NCBI RefSeq assembly: GCF_037038585.1
Contig: NC_092521.1
Span: forward strand, 69,802,898 to 69,866,897
Direction: 5' to 3'
Source: Patagioenas fasciata
Lineage: Eukaryota; Chordata; Aves; Columbiformes; Columbidae
Length of the DNA stretch: 64,000 nucleotides
A program made the translations under genes and the position numbers. Below, piece after piece: positions 50,762-62,337 of this stretch. The notes beneath the pieces were generated by a model. It was not told the origin of the DNA, made no database searches, and saw only the letters and a program-made list of their open reading frames with translations. How positions within the stretch are numbered: the stretch's first letter is position 1; each line of letters opens with the position of its first letter.

Positions 50762-50941
50762 GCCGGGGCCGCCCCCGCGCCTCCCTCCTCCTCCAGCCGG
50801 CGGAGTGCCCGGGCGGGCAGCTGGCCCCGCGGGAGAACGGGGGCGAGGGCTGCTCCTGGCGGCGCTGGAGCGGGAGCGAGGGGGGAAGCGAACGGGAAGG
50901 TGAGCGGCGGTGCCGGGCTGGCTGTCAGCCTGTAGCTCGCC

Positions 50942-50971
50942 GTGCCGTACCGTGCAGTGCAGTGCCGTGCC
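50942..50971. repeat. Six-copy GTGCC-type pentamer repeat
   Basis: The series GTGCC, GTACC, GTGCA, GTGCA, GTGCC, GTGCC lies about 40 bases inside the presumed first intron, within the island. Confidence 0.8.
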
Positions 50972-51089
50972 GGCGGGGAACGGGCGGCTCGGGGCGCCCC
51001 GGGGCGCGGCACCGCCCCGCGGGGTCCCTCCGTTTTCTGCTCCGCGCCCTGTGTTTGCAGTGGGGTGCGAGGGTGCTACGGCTGGGCAG

Positions 51090-51095
51090 GTGGGT
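51090..51095 (+). other. Alternative plus-strand splice donor
   Basis: GGGCAG|GTGGGT is an acceptable donor 190 bases right of the stronger one and could end a longer or alternative first exon. Confidence 0.3.
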
Positions 51096-51420
51096 ACCGC
51101 CGGCCCCCCGGGAGGGAGACGGGGGAAAGTCCCGTCCCCGCTCGCTCCTGAGCTTGACTTTGCTGACTCGTCTTATAGGGCTCGTTTGACTCCTTCCCTC
51201 ATCTGACCTTTTCTTCCCCCAAATCTTTGGCGGAACAACTCGCCTAAGGGTTTTTTTTTTCGATCCCGTCCGGGTGCCTTAGGCGGGTTTAGGAGAGGAA
51301 CGCCGCCGGCTCTGCCGGTGCCCCTGCCCGCCCGGACAGCCGGCTGGCCGGACAGGCAGACGGCTGCTCGGCACGGGTCTGCCAAGGCATCAGAACTCAG
51401 CCCGGGGAGAAGTGTTATAA

Positions 51421-52975
51421 TTTGTGGAGCTACCTCCCCCCAAAGGCTACAGGGTCTCCACGGTAGTTACTTACAGCATTTTGGCTACAGACTGATATTG
51501 TGGATATACAATAGTCTCCAATATATAATATATCCATATCTATAATATATCTAACAAGTATATAAATATATATGAAGTGTGAAAATAAGTTATCTTATTG
51601 GTGTCGTGAAACAGATGCGACATACTTTGATATAAAATTCCCATTAATCTTGCAGCATTTCTCATTTCCTCTCTTTACTGAGATAATCTCAAGTAATTAG
51701 TCAGCGTCGCCTTCTGTTGCTCTTCTCTTTCCTCTCTTTCAAAGATACAGGGTTTGGTTTGGTTTGTTGGTTTTTGTTTGTTTTGTTTTGTTTTCCCTGC
51801 TAGGATAGTTGCTTCCCTCATGGCTGTACAGCTTGTCATACGAATTGCTCCTGCTCTAATACCTATCTGGTTGAAATCAGAACAAATTAGTGCTTTGATA
51901 GTATTAAATACTGGTACTGCTACTTTGATCATCCCAAGCATCTTTTTGGTAGAAATATATATTACTGAAGTACTAATTTTGCACAGTATTGCATAGAAAA
52001 TTGTTTATAAAAAGTGAATTTAGATATGTAGAGTACTTAACTTTGGAGGAGAGTTACACCTTCACTTTTTTTTTTAAATTAATTGAAACTAATATGTAGA
52101 AGAAAGAAATTGTCCCTATCACCTGGGCAGTTTTGATTGTAAAGGAAACCATTTAAAAACAGGACTATGGGGAAGAAAAGTCAAGTTCATTACCATATCT
52201 GGAAAAACTTGCTAATGAAATACAAATATTAAATTTTTATGATGCTGACATTCTCAGGCACAGTCTTGTGGCAAAAATGTCTTGATGGGTTGATGACAAA
52301 GGTTTAATCTATCTTTGACTTTTAGTTCATAAGAAAAAATTTAATATTCCACATATTTCTAAATACACTTAGCAAAACAGGTCACCTGGAGAACCAACTT
52401 ATGATTGATTTTGTTGATTAAAACCCCTTATACTGCTGGCAGTAGATTCCTGGAAAAACTCTTAATCCTTGTCATCTCTGTGATTTAATAAGTGTTTATT
52501 ATATGTCTGTGATCACCTTTTTTGCATATTTTTAGACTAGGAAAGTTAGTTCATGATTTCAGGAGAGATATTTTCGGTAATATTGCAGTGACATGTGGTA
52601 CTGTAACAATACTTAACTTTTTACCCCTACACCTCCAAAATACTTCTACTACAAATAAAGACTGTAATAAGACTATGGTTAAGTGAACTTTTAAATTTAA
52701 TTGCATAACCAGAAAGCTCCATAATTGCTTTTTAATTTACCAATTCTTACTATTGGTGTAATATGCTTAATGCAGAAGATGATAATGAAAAAGCTAGCAT
52801 GGCTGTAACGTCACTTTCTTGCGTATGTTTGTGACTTGTCATGTGATAAATCTTGTTATCATCCACTTCTGTGATCTAAAATAGCAACTAATTTCCAAAG
52901 ATCTTGGGTGGGGATTTTTAACAGTCAGTATTGTAATAGAAACAGTTGTCCATACAGTTGTCTATATAGCTGTCT
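51421..52975 (+). other. Presumed start of intron 1, AT-rich
   Basis: Base composition changes abruptly from the CpG island to AT-rich DNA, including an AT-only-like block at 51,486-51,573 and a GTTT/GTTTT tract at 51,751-51,794. A pyrimidine tract plus TAG at 51,803 resembles an acceptor but no good donor follows. No coding exon is supported. Confidence 0.45.
51751..51794. repeat. (GGTTT/GTTTT)n tract
   Basis: Three GGTTT units run into irregular GTTT and GTTTT units. Confidence 0.85.
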
Positions 52976-53326
52976 CAGAGGGGACCTTATCTCTCTCTAC
53001 AATTGCCTGAAAGGAGGTTGTGGAATGGAGGGTGTTGGTCTCCTCTTTCGGGTAACAATGATAGGATGAGTGAATAGCCTCAAGTTATGCAAGAGGAGGT
53101 TCAGGTTGGATATTAGTAAAAACTTCTTCACTGGAAGGGATTGTCAGGCATTGGAACAGGCTGCCCAGGGAGATAGTTGAGTTGCTGTCCCTGGAGGTGT
53201 TTAAAACATGTGTAGATGTGGTGCTTAGGGACGTGGTTTAGTGGTGGACTTGGCAATGTTAGGTTTATGGTTGGACTCAATGATCTTAAGGGTCTTTTCC
53301 AACTTAAGTGATTCTATGATTCTATA
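52976..53326 (+). mobile_element. CR1 LINE, 5'-truncated 3' end
   Basis: A plus-strand CR1 ending in the octamer tail ATTCTATGATTCTATA at 53,311-53,326. Characteristic stretches are 'CCTGAAAGGAGGTTGT', 'TTGGATATTAG', 'CATTGGAACAGGCTGCCCAG' and 'GGTTGGACTCAATGATCTTA'. The 5' end is truncated near 52,976. It is the only CR1 here in the same orientation as the presumed gene. The frame is broken throughout, and its 3' end differs from those of the other three copies. Confidence 0.94.
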
Positions 53327-53938
53327 AATTTTTAAGCTGTGAGCTACGTTTTGTACTGATGGGTAAATAATAGCTTTACATGGACACAAAAAGAGTAACT
53401 TTACGTAGTCATGACAGTAAAACTGGTACATACAGAAGCCATTAATATTAAATTCTCCAAGGTGGACTAAATGCAAGTACAGTGAGCATTTCTTCTATTT
53501 TGTCACTTTGTGTGTTCACAAATAACACTTGCCATGCTGGCATCTATACATATGGCTATTTGTTCATTACAAATTGAGCAGTTAAAAGTAAACTGAACCT
53601 TAATGGTGCTGCGGACCATTGTTACCAACCATATTATTTTAATTATGGTAACTGTGCATTATAAGGTTTGTAGAAACCTTATGGTGTGGTTTTTTGAATG
53701 CAAAACAATTCCATAAGCTTAGTAACCGTGAAGTTGAGAGCTGTTTGCTGTCAGAGGCATGAACATGTGGTCATCCACTGAAAAGTTTGCACCAAAGTGG
53801 AAAAGTGAGAAAACAAAATTTTTGAGTTGTTCCCAGGACTACAGCTTTGAATATATTAAGCAAAAATTATTTGTTTTAATTTCTCCTTGTATTAGTTTGT
53901 GTTAGTTTATACCATTGCTTTCTCTTCTGGCTGCCTAG

Positions 53939-54022
53939 GTATAGCAGTGCAATGTATATTTTGTTCTGCAGTGTTAAGTGCATGAGGTCAGTCAACAACA
54001 AGGGGGATATGGCACAATATTG
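53939..54022 (+). other. Candidate small exon with possible start codon
   Basis: Two acceptor-like sites precede it: TTGCTTTCTCTTCTGGCTGCCTAG ends at 53,938 with a long pyrimidine tract, and TTTTGTTCTGCAG ends at 53,971. A good donor, ATTG|GTAAGC, closes it at 54,022/54,023. The resulting exons are 84 or 51 bases. An ATG at 54,009 has G at -3 and G at +4 (strong context); an in-frame ATG lies at 53,982 and the frame is open from 53,940. From 54,009 the exon would encode Met-Ala-Gln-Tyr followed by a codon split by the intron. It would suit exon 2 of the gene starting in the CpG island. No homologue is recognised and chance occurrence is quite possible. Confidence 0.3.
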
Positions 54023-56727
54023 GTAAGCACTAGTGCATCCAGCTTGCAGGTGCCTGGCTTATGGTGAGAATCCCCCTGATGGAAACATCAGATACCTTCG
54101 GCTAGAATATAGGATGGCTCGCTCCTTAGTAGGAAGCTACCCAAATCAGTCAACAGGTACCTCGAAGCTCGAGTTGTATCTTAAGCCTACAGGAAAGGCA
54201 GAATTTAGTCAACTGAGTCCAGGCTACGTGGAAATGTATCAGCCAGAAGCACTCTGCCTGCAGTTTTGTTTTGGAGCTGGATACTTTTCATGAGCCATAG
54301 TGTTTTCTTGTTATCAAGGCCTAAAAATCAGAAGGTGTGTACAGTCTTACCTCATGACAACTGTGAATTAATGGGAGGTAATCTATTCTTCTGTTGGGCT
54401 GTTTACTGAGGGGAAAGAGCAGGCGCAGAGGCAGTTGGAGTGGAGTAACAGATGTGCTGCAAGTTCCATCCTGACTTATCTTGAGATAATTTATTCTAAT
54501 CTCTTCATACCCTAAGATACCATTGCCTTCATATCAGCATGCACTGAACCTTACCGTGAATTCTTATTTCTATTATTAGCATTGTAATATGAAGCTTAGT
54601 CACGTGTCCTGTATAGAACTTTGTATTCCATTTCTTTCTTCCTTTCATATCCTTGCACAGAAAATAATTCATGAAATGTTAGGAAATGGATAGTATAGAA
54701 AACATTATCCAATAACTTGCTTTATAAAGCTTTTTTTGTCTTAATTTTCACATTACTCCTGTTGGTGGTGAACTACATTCAAAATCTTGAAGAGTTTTCT
54801 CCTAAAGGAAAATGCTGATGCTTCCTTACGTAATTCTGTCACTTGAGCTATGCTGAAATCATCATGATGCTGAAGTCTGGTCATGCCTGTCTTCTAGATT
54901 TTATGTTCTAGGTTTCTAAACACTGCAAATGAGTAATGGCAACAAAAGGTTCCCATCTGCTGGGCTAGGAAGATTCAAGAGAAACTTCAAAACATCATAG
55001 GTGCCCGAAGCCCTGCTGTACTGTGGTTCATCTAATGATTCCCATGTGCTCCTGGCTTGCAACTTTGAGAATTCTACTCAAAATCTGGGCTCTGGGCATA
55101 CATTAAGAATACAGATGTTCCATCTGGCCCTCCTCAATAAGATGTGAGGTATTTTTTAATCAGGTTCGAGAAAGAAGTTGAAAAATAAACATGCAGAAGG
55201 ATTTTCACCATTCTGAGAATTTCTCTGGCTTTGGCTCACACACTTCTGCAGTTCAAAGACCTTCTTCTCTTCTCAGGTGGCATTGTTGTCTCATCTTGGC
55301 ATGTGTCTTTGTCCAATAATAACACCTCTCCTTTTATTAAACTCAGTTCCTCTGTCCAAGTATCCTCACCGCTGATGTAGCAGGAGAGCGTATCACTGCA
55401 TGAGGGACTCAGTGGATCTCTGCAGGCTGTAGGCCCCTAGTCTGAAGCCAGAACATTATCCTAGTTGCCTCCGTTTGAAATCAAGGTCATTAGGATTGGA
55501 CTAATCTGGTTGATTTCTGTGACTAGATTACTAGATTCCCCTTGTTAAACTTCTGCAGATCACTGATATGAGGATTAAAGAATAGTAGAGAAGAAATGCA
55601 GTTTTACAGACTAAACAGAAATCACAAGAAACAGTGAAGCTTGCACATGGTACAGCCAGCCATACATTAATCTGCCGTGTTGGCTGTGATTTCATCAGCT
55701 CCCTCTCTGGGCAAGTTTAGGTTTCATACAAGCACTTATGGCAATGTACATTGAGGATAGTGTGTCCCAAACTTTAAAGTATGACTAAAAGCCCTGCTGA
55801 GGAAACCATGTTTTTTGGAATCTGAAATTCAGGAGAGCTCTTCAAGCTAAGTGAACGTAATCCCTTTCCTAGCAGAAGGAATTTGGGGCTTTTTGAAAGG
55901 TGTTGCTTTCCAAAAGCGAAACACATACTTTTCCTTGCATCACAGAATAGAAATACAGCCAAAGTGGTTTGTTGCATGCTTGTGTCTATTGACTAATTCA
56001 GTATGTTTCAAGAGGTGGTGTAGTAACCCTTGTCACAGCCACCTACTTTCTATCATCTTTATCAACAGCCAGCTTTTTTCTTCCTAATTTGACCTAGTTG
56101 TCTGTGCACTCTGGAGCTGGTTAGATAATTATTCTTAATCAATACTCTGCAGTGTTAAGGTAGTAACTTACTAGTCATAGGGATCTCTTGTTTTTCTTTT
56201 TAGAACTTCCACACTAAGATCTAGTGATGTTGCTCGTAGAAATTAATGAAAAATGGGAAAAACAGCCAGTCACTAGTTCAAACCTGTACATGTATGTTAT
56301 CATAGTGGGTGGTAAAGTTTTACAAGGGGTTCAAGAGGTGTTTCATAATTCAAAGTGAAAACAAAATCAATATACTTTTAAGTTCTCTGAAGGAAAAAGA
56401 AAACTGGATGTACAGAAAGTGACTCTTAACTCTACTTTGCTCTTCTATTGTAATGTAATATGAAACTAATTATGTACTCTTCCTTTAAATTCACATAATA
56501 TTTCAAACAAGCTAAAAGGTTTCATTTCTGAAATGATAAGGTGGACAATACTGAAGCGTGCTTCATTTTATTTTTTTCTTTTTGAAAGAGAAGAAATAGT
56601 AAAACTGGTGTGAAATCATACAGTGCTTCAACCTTTGTAGCTGGCAAATGCAATTCCAGTGGTTTGGTAGCAGCTTTAATTTTAGTGATTCTGGCAGATG
56701 CCAGTAGTACTAACCAAGGGTGGATGT

Positions 56728-56751
56728 CTTGATATTAATATTAATATCAAG
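56728..56751. repeat. Perfect 24-base palindrome
   Basis: Arms CTTGATATTAAT and ATTAATATCAAG are exact reverse complements with no spacer, centred between 56,739 and 56,740. Confidence 0.97.
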
Positions 56752-57940
56752 TAAAACGTAACATGCACAAAGTGAAACTTCCTTTAAATTTTTTTGTATA
56801 TCAAGAAGCAAAAAGCTTTTTCTTTTTGAATCATGTGTTATTTACACTGTTTGTTTTTTAACCTAAGCAGGCCTTTAAAAATAGCATTGGAAAAAGAGCA
56901 GTTGCAAGCAACTGATATCAACAGTATTTCAGTACTAAGTAAAATGCTCTTTTGTTTGCACTTTAAAGTACCAAAGTAGTTGCAATTTGACATCTTGTTC
57001 ATTGATTTCCCACTGCATTCTCCCTCCACCCCCAGACAGATTCTGATCTCGTGTGTGTAGTGTTATGGAAAGCAGACGGTTCATAACACCAAACTGTGAT
57101 GAGTAACCATGGCTATTTCCTTAGCAAGTTATGTGATATAGTTACGCTCTGTGGAATGACGCATTTCATGAATCAAAGCTGGGAGCCTGAGCTGTGACTT
57201 GTATACGCGTGGGTTTTTGTAATGTACTGTTGTTCTTGTGTTGTTTTGCCTACAGTTGTGTGAATATGGATTCTGTTGTTCAACATCGGGCATCTCCCAG
57301 GGACTGGCCCCCAGCATACAGAGGTCTGACTCTGCTCTTTCACTGAGTTTTGGTGGTTTCTTTTAAAGCTTAATATTTTTATCCCAAGCATTGAATTTAT
57401 GTGCAGTTGGCTTCTATTTTTACACCTATATCAGTGTAAAACGCTTTTAGTAATTTGGGCAATTCTCTGCTTTTTTTTTTTTTCCCTCTTTGACTATTAC
57501 ATAGATGGGGAAGGACCACATTTCTTGAACTGTAATGGTATAGGTAGAGGCACAGCTTTTGGTTCTCGGCAAACTTGAACATGGACCTGAAGTTAAGCAT
57601 ATGCAAGGATTTTTTGAGAGCTGTGGTTGCTTCAGTGCTAGTGGTTTGCCTGGAAGAGGGGAACTTCTTGAATGTGTTGCTAATGTTCTAAATAACATAT
57701 TAAATATCTCTGGTCTGTAGATAAAGCAAGTTGTACTTTGGTCAAGTTGAAGATCAGCTAGCACATGCTAAAGTACACCTGGCCCTATCTTCATGTTGTT
57801 ATTTCAGAATGTGTCAGTCTATGTTTACTATAGGACAGAAGAGTGTCTTTGAGCAACTTAGTGAGAACAAGTTGTCCTGATTCGTGTTTAGTGGTTGTTA
57901 TAGGATGGGACTGTTTCTAGTTTTTGCATGTACTTCTAGT

Positions 57941-57986
57941 GATATATGTGTGTGTGTATATATATATATATATACACACACATATC
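57941..57986. repeat. TG/TA/CA inverted dinucleotide repeat
   Basis: GATATATGTGTGTGTGT leads into a TA run and out through ACACACACATATC. The two ends are near-perfect reverse complements over about 46 bases. Confidence 0.93.
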
Positions 57987-59040
57987 AGTAGAGATTTATT
58001 AAAGCACCTTGGAAACTAATTTAAAAAACTTGGCTAACATCCTGGCCTGCAGTGTGGATCAACTCCTTAGTTATGGTATAGTTTGAATTTGTATTGTGTC
58101 CCTGACTTCTTTTTGGATCCAGTATATCAATGGATTTTGTTAATTATCAGAATGCTTTAAGGAGATAAAGTTCTTGAACTCTGATAGTTTATTTTCACAC
58201 AGCACTCTCTAGACTACTCTTGTTTGATTAAGATTTCCACCCTTGCATAATTCAATTTTAAATCTTGATTCTCTTAACTGATTTATCAATCAATGTAATT
58301 TTATTAGAACTGTTTTTCTGTTGACTTGAATGATATGTAGAGTCTGGTTGCAATTTCAGTCTCTCTTCTGTCCATTGTCACTTCCAACAATGACTTTCTC
58401 AGATGCTCGGTAAAAATGGCATCACAGATTTCATTTGATGGAAACTCAATGATGAACTTCAGTTTGGGTAGACCATAAACTGCTCTCAAAATCATCTTCT
58501 ATGGTAGGATTTGTTTGAAAGGAGATCATGTCTTTTGGGAATATTTTTACAGGATCATAAATGTTTTTCCCCTTCAAAATATGTTTCTGTAAATATAATT
58601 TGTTTTTCTTGGCATCTAAAATATTAAGAATTTAGTCATGTGTGAGTTTGAATAGCTAGTTAAGAACTAAAGCTGTCCATGTATTTAATAAAATAATTTT
58701 AAAAATAGTAGAACAATGCAGCTTAGGCTGGTCATTGAGGTATGCAGCACTTGATGGTTGGTTGTTACTGTTTTGAAAGCCAGTGATATAATTACAGATA
58801 TTTTTTACAATATATAATCATGGGGAACAATTTGGGGGAGGGGATCAATACTTTCAGAAGTAAAAGAAAGCAATTTGAGGTGTCACTGAGAAAATTCAGA
58901 TTTGTAAATACTGGGCAACTCGTCATCCATGAAAATACTTGTGATGCTGTACTCCCTGTATATTAGGAGTAACTTTTAGTAAGACTGTACACAAGTGTCT
59001 TTTTAAAAAAATTTTTATGTATTTGCAGCCATAATGGAAC

Positions 59041-59079
59041 TTTTTTTTTTCTTTTATTAAAAACAAAACAAAAAAAAAA
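59041..59079. repeat. T-run facing A-run
   Basis: T10 C T4 ATT is followed by A5 C A4 C A9, giving an imperfect AT hairpin. Confidence 0.8.
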
Positions 59080-61470
59080 CCTTCAGCAACTGATTCTTCT
59101 TGCTTTCAGATTTGTTTGACTTTAGCAACACAGTTGTTCTTTGAAGTAGCTGCCAGAAAATTTCATAAGCTGAGGGAAAGTCTGTGGGATCGCGCCAGTC
59201 AGGGCACACCACTGATGTGGCGAGCGACCAAAAATCCCTGATAGATTTCAGAACACTTCAGCAATAGTCTTGTAGTAAAGCAGCTGTCTTAATTGTAGCT
59301 TTCTGTTCATTAAATTCAATGGAATTTAAGTTTATTGTCCAGCTTTGGTTATATATGTTTCCTATTCACGTTGAAAATGGACACCTGGAGAGAAAGTTAT
59401 CTATATGAAGCAAGCTGGTGGTTTGGCACCTGGGAGCTGATAAGGCTCCAGCATTAAGGGGAATGCAGTGTTTTCTTGGTAACTAGGCAGTGATTCACTG
59501 TTTAATAATGAGAAAGGTTGTATTTTCTTTTGTCTTATGTCTTTTCTGAGCAGATATTACTTTATTATTTTTCAGATAAATATTTAACTTTTAATTCTAT
59601 CCTGATATGTGCTACCTTTGACCAAAGATATCAAATAACTGATGAAGCATGTGAGTGTGCTGTTACTATTAAATTAAGAAACACTTAATTGACTAAGAAC
59701 ATTCTGCTTCTAGCCAGTGCCCTGTGAATATCAGGTAATGTCTCCCTTGAATGAATAGGGAGCACCATACTTGAATTGTGGCTGAATGCACAGGCTTGCA
59801 ACATCAGGTTTCTTCGAAGTGTGAAACTAACACCTGTCTGCTAGCGCAGTGGTAACAGACTACTTTTAATAATAGCATGTGCTTTTCTGGTACAATACTA
59901 TATCAATTCACACCACCACGACCTCTCCCCCACCACTACCTATTTATAATTATACAGTTGCTTTTGATCATTATATTATTATACAGTTGCATTACTGACT
60001 TTGACGTCTTGGTGTAGTGAAAACAGCCTATGTGTTTAATAGTAAAGGAGGACTGTGTGTTGTGATACTACCCTTTTGACAAAAGTTTCACATGTTTGGT
60101 AAACGCTTGAGCACAAATACAGTGCTTTGAATACTTTTCTTCCCCATTTCCTTAGAGATTTAATTCATTATCAATGTATTACATAACATGAAGGTGAATT
60201 TAAATACTTAATTTCTAACTCCTTGGGTAAAGGTGGAAAATCCTGTTTTTTCTTTTCTATCCAAGTATTTCACTGACCATTCTAGGAAGAAGTTTGCTGC
60301 CTTTTTCCACGGATCACTTGTTTTGTTACCAGAGTGTAGAACAAAAACCGCTGGAAGCCCCACTCCAGGTTTTCACTGTGACCTGGCTGCTGAAACACAT
60401 TCTTGCCTCTCTCATTGGTGGATTTTTTTTTCCCTTTTCTGTTATTAATTGTGAAATTCTTTTGTTTTGGTGTGAGGGAAGTGCTACACTTAACTCTGTT
60501 TTGTAATGTAAAATCAGTTCTTATCAAGATGAACAGATCAACACAATTACAGAGTTGTTTAAAATCTGTGGTAAATTGGTAAACCCTGTTTTTTAATTTA
60601 TATTGAGCTGAGTATATTGGCTTCAGATCCTGAGATAGTGGTACATATGGTTTTATAGGAAGTGTCACTTATCTAACTATACTTGGTTGCTAAACAGATA
60701 TATCTGACTTGTGAGGAATCGAAGGTTTTATGGTAAACAAACAGCACGAGTCAGTGGAATATGAAGCTGGGTATATTCAGAATAGATTAAGTAATAAAGG
60801 TAATTCATCACTAGAATAACTTGCTGTTACTTGTGTTGAATTCTTGATTCTGGAAACACTAAACAATGTTTCTTCAAAAAAAAAATCCTCTGGGAGCAAA
60901 ACATACAGGATTTTTGATCTTTTTATATAGGAAACCAGCCTTATTCATAATGTATTACCCATTTTCCATACATTGTGAAGGAGGACTCTGACCCTTTATT
61001 AAAAGGAGTTTTGATGGATAACATACTTTTCCTATAGGATCTGCTGAGATTAATTAATGAATTGAACTGCAGTCTCAATAAGTGAGCCTCTGGAGTCAGA
61101 TGTACTGCAGTCTCAAGTTAGCGCTGCCATTGGGTACTCTCCAGAGCAAGAGATTTTGTTACTATTATGAGTTACAAAATCTGTTACTTGTTAACCAGCG
61201 TGTGCTATGTTTGACTGACTTGAAGTATTGTCATGTTGTGTGCTAGGGTCATCTGTGTTTGGTTTTTCTGTTTACCCAGAACTAAATCTCTTCCAGTATA
61301 AGAGAACTGGTTTAAAATTTCTCCTTTGACTGTCAAAGCAAGCAGCCAAAGACAAAAGCAAGCTGTATTAGCTTGGTATGAAGAAAATAAATCTGCATGT
61401 TGCTTAGTCTGCCAGGTGCCCAACACTGTAACTTTTTTATCACCTCATTTACAAAAGGCAAAAGTAGTTT

Positions 61471-61484
61471 TGTGTGTGTGTGTG
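61471..61484. repeat. (TG)7 microsatellite
   Basis: Seven uninterrupted TG units within a T-rich to C-rich pyrimidine stretch. Confidence 0.9.
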
Positions 61485-62337
61485 TCCCCTGTTTTTCCCT
61501 TCCCCTCCTATCCCCCAAACATTTGCAGACAGAAAACATGGACTGAAATGCCAGATTTGGTTTTATCCACTCTATTAAATAAAACTACTTCTAAGCCCAA
61601 CATAACATGCTTATCCTTATAACTTTCTCTGCAAAAGGAGATTGTAGGCCAAATGTTACGGATGCTCTGTGAAGAAGGCATTCTCATTCTCCTAAGTGTC
61701 ACCTCGGTTGTATGGATGGTCACAGCACTGGATCAGTCCTGTGCATATCAATGTTCCTCAGCTGCCAGGTACATGTACTCAGAACTGTGTGATGGCCCCT
61801 CTTGGTTAGAGACAGCTTGCAGTGTTCACTGAAGCTCATTTGCTTTTCTTTCTGGCAGTGAGGAGAAAAACTGGCTTTACAACCATTTGCTGAACGTAGT
61901 AAGGCAAAGTTGAACTCTTAACAAGGGTAATAAAAAAAAGCCTGTTTTACTGGATTGATTAGATGGTGGCTTCAAGGTGATCGGCAAATGTGCCTCTTGC
62001 CAGCAGATAAGGTCAGACAGTGTGACAAGCCTGGCTTTTATTAGTCTCCTTCCTTTCCATCCACTGAGATCCCTTTTGGCAGTTGATGTGTGACAAGTAA
62101 GCAAGGTGAAAGATTCTGTTTCTTCAGTACTTTTAACTTTGGTGTCAGGTGACCTAAACTAACATTGAATCAAATGAATGTTCAACTCCTGCGTCTGTTT
62201 TGTTGTCTAAACAGCATACTGGTTGTCCACCCCTACGCCGGTGCTGTCTGACTCTGCTGATTAGTTTCAACACATTTTATAAAAATAAAAAAATAGAATG
62301 TTTTAAAGACATTAAGCTATGAACTATATAAAAAGGT

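Larger units (their letters stand above)
50400..50899 (+). other. Candidate non-coding first exon (start approximate)
   Basis: The segment ends GGGAAG|GTGAGC at 50,899/50,900, a strong donor in the middle of the CpG island. I see no ATG between about 50,400 and the donor, so the exon would be entirely 5' UTR and translation would begin in a later exon. The start is a guess from the NRF1 and ETS positions; CpG-island promoters usually use several starts. Alternative donors exist at CAG|GTACCG (about 50,695) and CAG|GTGGGT (51,090). The gene is unknown. Long frames on both strands here (up to 220 codons) are products of stop-poor GC-rich DNA. Confidence 0.5.
49960..51420 (+). promoter_or_regulatory. 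CpG-island promoter
   Basis: About 1.4 kb of very GC-rich, CpG-dense DNA between AT-rich flanks, densest at 50,230-51,180. It holds an NRF1 palindrome, an ETS core, several GC boxes (about 50,353-50,366, 50,530-50,550, 50,696-50,713), an E2F-like TTGGCGCC and a CTCF-like site. I saw no TATA box near the likely start region. This is the architecture of a dispersed-start housekeeping or developmental promoter. Direction to the right is inferred from good plus-strand donors at 50,900 and 51,090; no comparable minus-strand donor was seen left of the island, but divergent transcription is not excluded. The gene is not identifiable. Confidence 0.88.

Noticed and set aside
50350-51012. 220-codon minus-strand frame and several plus-strand frames in the CpG island
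   Set aside because: Overlapping long frames on both strands are expected in stop-poor GC-rich DNA; the products are low-complexity Pro/Arg/Ala/Gly.
51804-51996. Possible exon after CCCTGCTAG with ATG at 51,820
   Set aside because: The acceptor tract is part of a GTTTT repeat, the ATG context is weak, no good donor follows and the peptide is unrecognised.
59170-59235. Local CpG-containing stretch (GGGATCGCGCC...GGCGAGCGACC) that suggested a small RNA gene
   Set aside because: No cloverleaf, A or B box, or known RNA motif could be made out, and it is too short for a CpG island.
61500-61770. Possible exon after a strong pyrimidine tract and TTTGCAG at 61,528
   Set aside because: All frames soon meet stops and the nearest donors are weak; it could only be a non-coding exon, for which there is no evidence.
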